NCBI GenBank assembly: GCA_036426205.1
Contig: CM071574.1
Coordinates: forward strand, 12,530,892-12,594,891
DNA: 64,000 nt
DNA from: Ascaphus truei
Taxonomy: Eukaryota; Chordata; Amphibia; Anura; Ascaphidae
Reading direction: 5' to 3'
Position 1 is the first letter of the stretch. Every line of letters begins with the position of its first letter. Shown piece after piece: positions 54,951-64,000 of this stretch. The position numbers and the translations under genes were made by a program. Under the pieces are notes generated by a model that was not told the origin of the DNA, did not search any database, and saw only the letters and a program-made list of their open reading frames with translations.

Positions 54951-55672
54951 GATATGTCCTGCTACAAGTGCGGGAAGAAGGGGCACATCTCCTATGATTA
55001 CCGAATGGGGGAGTCCCGGCACCGGAGTCCCTCCCCCAAGAAGTTCACGCCTAATGCCATGGTGTGCGGTGTCTACGCAGCCAGTGGAGAGAACCCCGCC
55101 CCCAACCAAAGCGGCGAAGGGCCCGGGGATGAGAATAATTACGTGGGACCGGTAGTGCTCATCCGGGTGCTAGTAGATGGTATCTATGCCTCCGCTCTAC
55201 TGGACACCGGGTCTCAAGTGACCATCATATATCGAGGGTTTTATGATCGACACCTCCAGAAGTGGCCACTGAAGTCGGCCGAGCATATCAAAGTAAGAGG
55301 GCTAAGCAATGAAGACTACCCCATCGACAGATAGTGACTGTGGCCCTAGAGATACTGCAGCTTAATACCGGGAAGTCTCACCCCATGAATATGGACGCTC
55401 TGGTGTGTCCGGAACCCAAAGACCCGCCTAAGTACCCGGTCATTCTAGGCACTAATGCGGACATCGTGCAAGCCGTCATCAGAGCCTATTTACAAGAAAC
55501 CAATGAATTGCCCATGTCCAGTCTCCAACTGCAGCTGGTTCAGACGAATCTCGACCTCCCTGTGACACCCTCAGAGGATTATGGTCTGTTGTTCTGCGGC
55601 CGAGCGGGGCTGACCAGACACCTACCAGGGGAAATACAGAGGATGCCTGCCTGGTGTGCATACGCTGAATGA
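54951..55672 (+). pseudogene. element B zinc knuckle and aspartic protease, broken
   Basis: A nucleocapsid knuckle begins CYKCGKKGHISYDY. The final Cys of the CCHC set is Tyr here, so metal binding is probably lost. The protease follows with SALLDTGSQVTII, where DTG is the catalytic motif. A stop after PIDR at about 55331-55333 breaks the frame and sequence resumes in another frame as TVALEILQLNTGKSHPMNMD up to a stop at 55672. The rest of the protease flap region (PVILGTNADIV) lies in that second frame. Confidence 0.82.
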
Positions 55673-58362
55673 GTAGATGCGGAGCAGCTCTTTTCCCTAG
55701 AAAGCACGCCAGAAGAAGACGTCAGCCGAGGATACCGGCTGGTACCTGAATTCCGGGATTGGCCGACCGCCATTCCGCGCCAGATTTATGTGATGGTCCA
55801 GAATCTGTCTCCCTTCCCCATGGCCCTCGACGCGGGGCAGAAAATAGGGAGAATTTATCCCGTCAGCTCGGTAGATGAGGTGGTGCAAGTAAATGCTGCC
55901 CGAGTGGAACACCCATGCGCGAAGCTGGACTTCGACTTCGGCTCAGCCGAACTACTGGGGACATGGAAGGAGAGACTACGAGTTCAGCTGGAAGAAAGAC
56001 GGGAAGTATTCTCTACCGAGGACATGGATGTGGGGTGCAGTCGCAGTGCCCAACACACTATTCGGATGAATGATACTAAACCGTTCCGGGAACGTTCCCG
56101 CCGGCTCGCTCCTAGAGACGTAGATGATGTGCGGACTGTCCTTCAAGAGAAGGAAGAAGCCGGAATCATCACAAAGTCACGGAGCCCTTACGCTTCCCCC
56201 ATAGTAGTGGTGATAAAGAAGAATGGGACCGTGAGGCTATATGTAGATTACCGGACACTGAACAATCGGACGGTGCCGGACCAGAATAATCTTCCCCGCA
56301 TAGAGGAAATCCTGAACGCCCTCCATGGAAGTAAATGGTTCAGTGTGCTGGACCTCAGGTCAGGCTACTACCAGGTACCCATGAGCCCCGAGGACCAAGA
56401 GAAGACGGCGTTCATCTGTCCCCTGGGGTTCTACCCATTCACCCGCATGCCCCAAGGTATATGTGGTGCCCCCGCACACCTTCCAGCGGCTAATGGAGAA
56501 GACCTTAGGTGACTTGAGCCCTCGGGAGTGCCTAGTGTATCTGGACGACATCATAGTCTTCGGACAAACCCTAGAGGAACACAAGACCCGGCTCCTGAAG
56601 GTGCTGGATCGGCTAGCTCAAGAAGGACTCAAGCTCTCCCTGGACAAATGCAGATTCTGTAGGACATCTGTGACTTACGTGGGGCACATAGTGTCCGCTG
56701 AAGGGATTGCCGCTGATCCCGCCAAAATAGAAGCCGTTGTAAATTGGCCACGACCTGACAATGTGGTGGAGTTGCGTTTGTTCCTGGGATTCTGCGGGTA
56801 CTTACCGCCGTTTTGTGGAGGGATATTCCCGATGGGCCAAAGCCCTCAACTGTCTTCTCAAAATATATCCGGAAGACACAGGCCGGAAGGCCACACCTGC
56901 CCGACAACCCTTCGGTGACAAGTGGACGGTTGAGTGCGAGCAAGCCTTCATAGACTTGAAGCAGAGTTTGACCGCAGCCCCCGTGTTAGCCTATGCTGAC
57001 CCTGAACAACCGTACATACTACATGTGGATGCTAGCCTAGGCGGATTAGGGGCGGTGTTACATCAAAAGTATCCAGAAGGGTTACGACCCGTGGCCTATA
57101 TCAGTCGCAGCCTTACCATCAGTGAGCAGAATTATCCAGTGCACAAGCTGGAGTTCTTGGCCCTCAAGTGGGCCATCGTGGACAAACTCCCTGATTACCT
57201 TTATGGGGTGTCGTTTGAGGTGCGTACTGACAACAATCCGCTCACCTATATCATGACCTCAGCCAAACTCGATGCGGCTGGACACCGCTGGCTGGCTGCC
57301 CTCTTCAACTACAACTTCACTCTGAAATATAAACCAGGTCCCCTGAACATTGGGGCTGATGCATTGTCTAGACGACCGGGCCTGGCTGCAACCCCCGATG
57401 ACGACCAATGGGAAGCAATCCCGGGGCCCGGGATGAGGGCCCTGTGTTGCACCACCGCCATAGTCAATGATCAAGTGGCGTTCTCTGAGTTGAGGGTGGC
57501 TGACTCCCTAGGATGCGCATCCCACATTATTCCGGAAGCATATCGGGACCCCAGTGGTATGCACGTTACCCCTGACAAGATCATAGCCTGGAAGGATATG
57601 GTGCGCTACCAAGAACGAGACCCAGTAGCCGGAGCTATTCGCTATGCTATCAGGCACAACCGACCTGACGTCCTCAAACATGCTCCTGGTGACGTGGGAG
57701 GTATATTGAGGCGGGAAGCCGATAAATTCGAAATACGGGACCATTTGCTATACCGAGTTGTAGAGTACCATAACCACCCGAATAGGAGGCAACTAGTACT
57801 ACCTAAACGATTACAGTATTTGGTGCTGAGGTCACTACATGACGAACATGGTCATCTGGGTGTCGACAAGACTTTCGGATTGGTGAGGGATCAGTTCTTC
57901 TGGCCGAAAATGAGAGAAGCAGTAGAGCATCACTGTCGGCGATGTGCGTTGTGCATTCAGCGGAAGACATTGAACACCAGGGCCGCCCCAATGGGACACT
58001 TAAAAAGTACCGGGCCCATGGACTTGGAATGCATGGACTTCCTATGTATCGAACCAGATAGCCGAGGCATCGGCAATGTGCTGGTCATCACTGACCATTA
58101 CACTAGGTATGCCCAGGCCTTCCTGACGAAAGACCAAAAAGCCATCACGGTTGCCAAGGTGCTCTGGGAGAAGTACTTCATACATTACGGACTTCTCCAA
58201 CGACTACACTCCGATCAGGGCCGAGACTTTGAAAGCAAATTAATAAGAGAACTGCTAAAATCTTACACATCACCAAATCCCGAACCACTCCTTATCACTC
58301 GGAAGGGGATACACTGCCCGAACGATTTAACTGCACATTACTGGACATGCTGGGCACGTTGA
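55673..58362 (+). pseudogene. element B reverse transcriptase, RNase H and integrase, frameshifted
   Basis: The RT begins near 56000 with HTIRMNDTKPFRERSRRLAP, then SPYASPIVVVIKKNGTVRLY and FSVLDLRSGYYQVPM (first catalytic Asp). A frame change near 56460 (after MPQGI) moves the active site YLDD to about 56538 in the next frame. A second change near 56800 leads to RNase H (LHVDASLGGLGAVLHQ, LEFLALKWA, RTDNNPLTYI, ADALSRRP). Integrase follows: a zinc-binding HDEHGHLG...CRRCALC set near 57842-57955, the catalytic MDFLCIE and HSDQGRDFES blocks, then loss of family sequence after about 58260 through further frame changes, so the third acidic residue is out of frame. All domains are recognisable but the gene is dead. 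Confidence 0.9.
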
Positions 58363-59260
58363 CGTGAGTAGAGAAAGCTGAGTGGAGCCGCCATGTGGAA
58401 ACCTTAGTACACGCTTACAATTGGACTCGACACGATTCCACCGGGTTTTCTCCATATTTCCTGATGTTTGGCAGAGAAGCCCGACTGCCTGTGGACATAC
58501 GGTTGAGAGTCTCCACTGACGGGGTACACAATGCCACCCACTTCCGATATGTACAGAGGCCACAAGAGAACCTGCAACGGGCCTACCAGCAGGCAGAGAA
58601 ATTCACAGAGAAGCTGAATGCCGGAAACAAACGGCATTATGATCATAAAGTCAAATACAGAGACATTAAGCCGGGAGACGCCGTGCTTCTCCGCAACCTG
58701 GGAGTACCTGGGAAACATAAATTGGCTGATCGATGGAGAGAGGGAGTGTACGAAGTAGCCTCACAGATGCCTGGTCTTCCGGTTTATCGTATTAAGGACT
58801 CGGAGGGTCGGGTGAAAACATGGCACCGAAATCATTTGCTCCCTATCTCACAAGTTGAAGAGGGAGAAGTGGAGTGGTCTGCATCCTCATTGGATTGCGT
58901 ACCGACACTGGGAGGGAACGATACGAAGACCGGTAGCACAGTTCTTCAGGCAAATTCACAAAAGGGAACCTCTCAAAGGGGCCCTCAACAGAGAGCATCT
59001 CCCGGTGGAGCTACGGGTAAAGGGCTCGGGGAGCATGCGTCCCATGGGGTGGCTCTGGAAAATTCGACATTGGATCCGCAGAGTCCATGCTTCGTTCCGG
59101 GTAATGATCACCTAGAGACTGTAATCCCCACAAGGGAAGAACGTGAGCCTCAAGGCCAAGATAGTCATTCCCCCGAGGGCGTGACCGAGCAACAGTTAAG
59201 CGTAGCCAAAGGAATGAGCAACCTCCAATGAGAATGTCATATGATCAGTTTGGGGCACCA
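58363..59260 (+). pseudogene. element B integrase C-terminal part and pol tail
   Basis: The frame reopens at about 58395 with ETLVHAYNWTRHDSTGFSPY and LMFGREARLPVDI, the end of the integrase core. NKRHYDHKVKYRDIKPGDAV and DRWREGVYEVA come next, then PGLPVYRIKDSEGRVKTWHR, the C-terminal integrase module. A low-complexity tail runs to a stop at 59231. In the next frame the phrase DQFGAPHYEAQQW (about 59245-59283) continues the family tail and is paralleled in element A. Confidence 0.85.
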
Positions 59261-59429
59261 CACTATGAGGCTCAGCAGTGGGCTCGCAATCGAGTAAAGT
59301 CAGTGATCGTGATGTTTAACGAAATGTACAATCTTATTTAGAAGGGAGAGAATGTCGTATGTTATGCATTTTTCATTATATAAAAGTTGTACCAGTTGAA
59401 AGGTATCGTCCAAGCGGGGTAGTTGGAAT

Positions 59430-59444
59430 CCACAGGGGGGAGGA
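59430..59444 (+). promoter_or_regulatory. polypurine tract of element B
   Basis: Ccacaggggggagga ends directly at the 3' LTR start TGTAGCC. The preceding 60 bp (tcgtccaagcggggtagttgg) parallel the same region of element A. Confidence 0.75.
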
Positions 59445-60480
59445 TGTAGCCAGGCTCCCTTTGGTCACCATGTTGTTGTAGAGAAAGAGTGTTGCAGTGC
59501 AGGGAACGCTCCGATGTATCGGAGGTTCCTCGTAGAGGGCGCCGCCATGTTAGAGGTTGGCGCAGGCGCAGGAACGGTGAGACCAGAGGTTGCGCATACG
59601 CGGGGATAGATGCAAAAGCCCGCGAAGGAGGAGAGCTCTGATAGGGGGGGAGCCCAGGGAACTACAAATCCCAGCGACCCCGTGGAACCCCGTGACGCGC
59701 GAGAACCAATCAGGCGTGAGGAAAGGGGGAAAAGGGGTCGGAGAGCGCACACGTTGGGCAGAGCTAGCGGGGGGAGGAAGTAGATGGAGCTCCGGTGTAG
59801 GGAGGCAGTCAGCCCCTACCTAGGCCTTATACCCCAGGCCCAGTTAGGCCCTGAGCCTCTTGTTCAGCAAGAGGTCTGAGCTCAGACCGTGCTGCCATGC
59901 GTCTGGGTGGGATCGGCCCGGACGGCCCTGCCGACGTCAACTCGGTCCACGATCCTTTATGAAGACCCTTGCAGGCCCGGGTACTGGAGTGCCCGGCAGG
60001 TAAGCCACAAGTGCACCAACGATATCACCTTAGTCAGGACACACTGGCTGTACAGTCACACATATAGGTTCAGTATCTCACTCAGAGGGTGGGGGGATAT
60101 TGGACTGGAGGGGAAACTGGACACGGGGTGGGATCACCCGGTGGAGGATGGGAGTTAGCGTCCTGCGAGACGCCGTAGATAGTGTCTTCTCTAGGGAGGG
60201 ACACCCGTTGATGAATATTACCACACAAACCTCGTTCATGCTAGTAAAGTCATTTGGTTGTTTATATTGCTGTGAGTGTGTTGATGTACATAAGTGTCCT
60301 ACGAAGACGCACTCCCCCTCTGGCGGGAGCTGTCGCAAGTGGAGGCGCTGCACCAAGTATCAGGTATTAGCTATCATTAGGTCTACCCCAGGTTCTCCAC
60401 GCCAGAGGCTTAGGCCCTGTGAGCCTACAGGTCATACAGCATATGGTTGCAGTCTGTGTTCACTAGAAAACAGGGCTACA
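59445..60480 (+). repeat. 3' LTR of element B
   Basis: This 1036-bp LTR begins TGTAGCCAGGC and ends CAGGGCTACA. It lacks the roughly 85-bp block present in the 5' LTR; the deletion joins cctgag to cctcttgttcagc near 59852. Confidence 0.92.
60298..60350 (+). promoter_or_regulatory. U5 stem plus PBS-like motif, 3' LTR of B
   Basis: CCTACGA (60298-60304) and TCGCAAG (60333-60339) still pair at five of seven positions. The exact TGGAGGCGCTG follows at 60340-60350. Confidence 0.55.
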
Positions 60481-61889
60481 TTAATATAATATTATTGTTG
60501 CATAGTAGCAATATAGGTTTTGTGGTAACAGTAATCACTCTCAGAATTGCACTATGAAATTAATAATTTTTTAATACTGTATACAAAAATAAAGCATTTT
60601 TTTAGCACTCTTTATACATACTGTATATGCATATATGTAAGAAAGCGTGTGTGCAAATCTACAAGATCTGTGCCATGTGACTCTCTATATATTGTATATC
60701 TGCATCAGAAAACTAAATTTCCTACATTTGGCATAGGAAAAAGCTTTAAAAAAAGATACTTTTTTGATTGAGTTGCACTTTGTCATATCTTGACCCACAA
60801 ATGCCATAATTTATGTAGAATATTTAAAGCTAAGCAATTGAGGGGTCATCTATTAAAATTTAATCTGAAAGATACACGTGTTGTGAACAATGCATTTTAT
60901 TATTCATTTAAGAAAGCAATATTTGTTAATAATGACTTAAAATAAAGACATGCTTGTAAAATGGGTTTCCTATTGTCTGTTCTAGACATGTACACGTGAA
61001 ATGTGGCTCATGCTCCTTCCCAAAATCTAGATGACGACGTTATTATGCTCATGTATATATCATATACAATGTAACTGTTATGCAGTATACTTTCAGCATT
61101 TTGTTGGTGATTGGGGTTACAGATGCCATAAGATATTTTGCTGTTATTCTATTACCATGTTGAAAATTGAGCCGTTTTTTCTAAACATAGGAAATGACAG
61201 TCCATCTTTTGCATCTGCTTTTTTTCTGTGACATCGGACATCAGGTGTAAAACAAAATAGGACAGTCTCATAAAATAATGGACATATGGGAGTGTTTTTT
61301 TGCCAGACATTCTGCTTTGCTGCTCTATTGATCTTTCAGGCTCTTAGTCTCTCCTGTGTTTGAGATCAGATACTGAGAGATACAGAGATGCCAGGAAATC
61401 ACTGTAGTGGAGCAGCTGGCAGAGGATGGGGAAAAAAAAACTTGGATTTGCCTTATAGCTCTGTGCACTACCCGCAAACCAGGTGTCAAACGGTAAATCT
61501 CTTAGAGTTGGCATGTCGACATGATGTTGGTCGTGAGGATATGTATCTAATTCAATATCAGGCTGCAATGCCTCTGCTTTTTTTTAGCAATATATAACAA
61601 TTATTTGATGATAGCATTTTTGCGTTTTACATCAAATATATATAGGCAGTTAAAACTTAATAAAAGCACAATACATTGTGTAAACAAATATTGCATTTAT
61701 GCACAACATTGGCCATGAGGATATCACAATATGTATGCAAGTACAGTGGTGTGATAAAGAAAGTACGCCTTCTTTGAATTCTATGGTTTTACATATCAGG
61801 ACTTAGTAACAATCATCTGTTTCTTAGCAAGTCTTAAAATTAGGTAAATACAACCTCAGATGAACAACGCCACATGACATATTACACCG
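60481..61889. other. presumed intron, no gene seen
   Basis: About 1.4 kb of AT-rich sequence without recognised exon, element end or tandem array. Confidence 0.5.
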
Positions 61890-62468
61890 TGTCATGATTT
61901 ATTTAACAATAATAAAGCCAAAATGGAGAAGCCATGTGTGTACCCAGGAAGTAAGGAACCAGGAAGTAAGCGCCGATAGGCTGCTGGTGCACACAGGTGT
62001 GCCCTATGATGCAGCCTAATCATGGATGGGGCGGAACTGCTCGCGCGCCGTCCTGCGCGCGTCACAGAGGCCAGGGGGTGGAGCTTGGAGCACGCGTCAC
62101 TCCCACACCGATACTTAGGGCGAGAGGAGGCGGGATCAATCGCGTGCTGACCCGCATGTGTCACGCCGGTCAGGGGTAGAGCCGAGAGCGCGCCACACCC
62201 ACGCCGGTTCTATCAGTAGAGCGGGGGCGGGGCTTGGATCGCGTGTCAGTGGGGAGGCTGGCCGAGCGCACTCATTGTGCACTCATTGTGCACTCATTGT
62301 GCGTCAGAGCGGGAGACGGGGTCCGAATCCACGGACGGGGGATCAGGCCACGCAAGGTCCGCACGCACGTACTGGGACCACGAGACCGCGCATCCTGATT
62401 GACCGTCACGGAAGGCTTGTTGGGGTGAGGAGACAGTCTTGCGACCGCCAGGCTGGCGAATCCTCACA
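61890..62468 (-). repeat. 3' LTR of chromodomain Gypsy element J
   Basis: On the minus strand the LTR begins TGTGAGGATTCGCCAGCC and ends AAATAAATCATGACA, 579 bp, with an AATAAA near the end. A purine tract of G residues precedes it. It includes three tandem copies of cactcattgtgc at about 62269-62304. The other LTR lies beyond the window. Confidence 0.8.
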
Positions 62469-62483
62469 GTACCCCCCCCCCCT

Positions 62484-62870
62484 TTAGGAGTGACCTCCGG
62501 GCGACTCCACAATGGCTTCTCCGGTAATTTGGAATATATGGACCAGTTTGGCTGCGTGAACCCGGTGACTCGGAATCCAGGATCTCTCCTCCGGGCCGAA
62601 ACCTCTCCAATGCACCAGATAGTGTAGCGAACCTCTGGAGATCTTAGAGTCAAGGATGGATTGGATCTCGTATTTAGGTTTTCCTTGAACCATGAGGGGA
62701 GAGGTGGGGGCCACTGGAACTGAAAAGGCATTCTGGACCACCGGTTTGAGACGAGAAACATGAAATACTGAGGGGATTTTCATGGAAGGCAGAAGAGCAA
62801 GACGGTAAGCCACCGGGTTATTCCTTTCGAATATAGAAAAGGGTCCAAGAAATCTGGGTACGAACTTCAT
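62484..62870 (-). pseudogene. element J integrase C terminus with chromodomain
   Basis: The frame starts near MKFVPRFLGPFSIFERNNPV, the C-terminal integrase module with the sequence FLGPF and VFHVSRLKP. It ends with a chromodomain: YEIQSILDSKISRGSLHYLV, HWRGFGPEERSWIP, and AAKLVHIFQ. Chromodomains of this kind direct integration to modified chromatin. The reading frame is open to its stop, but upstream pol is broken in several frames, so the gene as a whole is a pseudogene. Confidence 0.85.
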
Positions 62871-63864
62871 AGAGGGTACATTCAGCCTGATGTTCCTGAA
62901 TGATAAGCAGACCTTGTCGCCAGGTTTAAGGTCTAGAGCAGATCTGCGGTGGCGATCTGCCTGATTCTTTTGCCTATTTACTGCTTGCCTGGTGTTGACC
63001 TGGATCTGTTTCCACAGGTCTTGTAAGGTCTTTATCCTGTCATCTGCCGCTGAGACCCCTAAGGAGGGTAGAACAAGAGGAAGAGTGGAAGGGTTGAAAC
63101 CTTAATTTACGAAGAACGGAGACTCCAGGGTGGAGCTGCTTCGTGCATTATTGTTTGCGAATTCTGCCCAGGGTAGGTGTTCAGCCCAGTGATCTTGGGA
63201 ATCTGACGTAAAGCAACGTAGATACTGTTCAGGGGACTGGTTGGTCCGTTCCGTTTGACCATTGGTCTGTGGGTGGTATCCCGACGAGAAATGGAGGGCG
63301 ATACCTAGCTGGAGGCAAAACGAGCACCAGAAACGAGAAATAAATTGCGATCCTCTATCTGAAACAATTTCCAAGAGTACTCCATGTAACTAAAAGATCT
63401 CCCTGATGAAGATGTCAGCTAATTTGGGAGAGGTGGGCAGGCCCGTGAGGGGTATGAAATGGGCCTGCTTCGAGAAACGGTCTACTACTACAAGAATCGT
63501 GTCCATACCCTTGGAACTAGGCAAGTCCACAATGAATCCACAGACAAATGTGTCCATGGCCGATCCGGAACCGGTAGAGGTTGAAGGAAACCTGCAGGAG
63601 GTATCCTGGGTGTTTTAGTCCTGGCACACGTAGGGCGCACAGCTACAAAAAATGTTATGTCCTTTTGCATTCCAGGCCACCAAAATGTGCAAGACATGAG
63701 GTCCAATGTTCTTTTGGTGCCGGGATGGCCTGCAGATTTGGACGAATGACTCCATTCAAGGACCTTCTTACGGTGTAGGGGTGAAGTGAAGAGATGGTCC
63801 CGCGGAGGCGAGATGCCAGGAGGGATGTGGCTTTGTTGGCAGACAATGTCGTTGAGCGCTCCAA
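62871..63864 (-). pseudogene. element J integrase zinc finger and catalytic core, frameshifted
   Basis: Near 63740-63640 the zinc-finger segment reads LMSCTFWWPGMQKDI and then VRPTCARTK. The first Cys of the CC pair is Arg here. The first catalytic Asp is in THLSVDS near 63540. The second block, EIVSDRGSQFISRFW, starts at about 63372, and the third, YHPQTNGQTERTNQ (catalytic Glu), lies near 63270. At least two frame changes and a stop at about 63102 interrupt the gene. Confidence 0.85.
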
Positions 63865-64000
63865 ATGATGTGGCCGAGAGAATACATTTGGGCGGTAGAA
63901 TGGGTTTTTGCTGATCCTCAGTCTTGTTATCCAGGGGTCGAGAAAGAGCGTCAGCTTTAATATTCTTGGAACCAGGAAGGTAGGAAATTATGAAATTAAA
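63865..64000 (-). pseudogene. element J RNase H C-terminal end
   Basis: The minus strand at the window edge reads FIISYLPGSKNIKADALSRP. This is the closing motif of Gypsy RNase H before the linker to integrase. The rest lies outside the window. Confidence 0.75.

Larger units (their letters stand above)
52534..60480 (+). mobile_element. element B, full-length Ty3/Gypsy retrotransposon with frameshifted gag-pol
   Basis: LTRs at 52534-53654 and 59445-60480 flank a 5.8-kb interior in the order gag, zinc knuckle, protease, RT, RNase H, integrase. The 5' LTR start has one changed base (agtagcc for tgtagcc). Flanks ttga and ttaa give a 4-bp duplication with one mismatch. At least six frame breaks make the copy non-functional. 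It belongs to the same TGTAGCC group as element A and the solo LTRs, with the same type of primer site and purine tract. Confidence 0.9.
62469..64000 (-). mobile_element. Ty3/Gypsy element J of chromovirus type, partial
   Basis: This is the 3' part of a chromodomain-bearing Gypsy element on the minus strand. In transcriptional order it holds the end of RNase H (about 64000-63900), integrase zinc finger, core and C terminus, and a chromodomain. The element continues past position 64000, so RT, protease and gag are not visible. It is distinct from element B by its chromodomain and LTR. Confidence 0.88.

Noticed and set aside
52534..60480. An endogenous retrovirus with env
   Set aside because: No envelope frame, signal peptide or fusion segment follows integrase; the domain order and capsid type fit a Ty3/Gypsy retrotransposon.

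Overview
This is vertebrate, probably anuran amphibian, genomic DNA dominated by transposable elements. It carries no bacterial, plasmid or viral gene cluster. The amphibian call is inferred from the TE mix: Gypsy and BEL LTR elements, CR1/Rex1-type LINEs, many short hAT- and Harbinger-like elements, and GAAACGTTG repeats. The only host coding sequence I can support is one 78-bp RhoGAP-domain exon at 7789-7866 (+). It has consensus splice sites and best resembles ARHGAP15, which is known for very long introns. On that reading most of the window is intron filled with nested insertions.

Layout. 1-2.9 kb: a CR1/Rex1-like LINE reverse transcriptase (-) abuts a Gypsy pol fragment with its 3' LTR (+). 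2.9-10.9 kb: unique intron sequence, microsatellites, a small hAT-like element and the RhoGAP exon. 11.0-12.9 kb: first copy (M1) of a roughly 1.1-1.4 kb repeat, here called family M, whose ends carry GGGGTAGATCCTCAGA; a solo LTR lies inside it. 14-22 kb: nested hAT-like elements, an interrupted solo LTR, fold-back repeats and microsatellites. 22.4-35.4 kb: one M copy (M2) split by two LTR elements, a deleted BEL/Pao element (23.4-28.5 kb, -) and a non-autonomous Gypsy-type element called A (28.65-35.27 kb, +). 35-49 kb: more solo LTRs, DNA elements, a LINE endonuclease fragment and an unclassified GC-rich block. 49.9-52.5 kb: M3 with a solo LTR and a GC-rich element inside. 52.5-60.5 kb: a full-length but frameshifted Ty3/Gypsy element called B, with gag, protease, RT, RNase H and integrase. 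61.9-64 kb: the 3' half of a chromodomain Gypsy element (-), continuing past the window end.

The most interesting material is a group of LTRs that begin TGTAGCC and end (G)(T/C)TACA: elements A and B plus five solo LTRs. Where they can be read, target duplications are 4 bp (caag, gact, gata, ttta, tata). Every one of these LTRs carries, about 140-190 bp before its 3' end, a near copy of the primer-binding-site sequence TGGAGGCGCTG. That copy sits immediately 3' of a stem whose arms differ between elements yet still pair. Element A has no reverse transcriptase. It has 2-kb LTRs, a five-copy 90-bp tandem array ending in splice-donor-like sequence, and a Cys-rich, Pro-rich ORF whose C terminus resembles the end of element B's pol. 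That makes A a plausible parasite of a B-like lineage.
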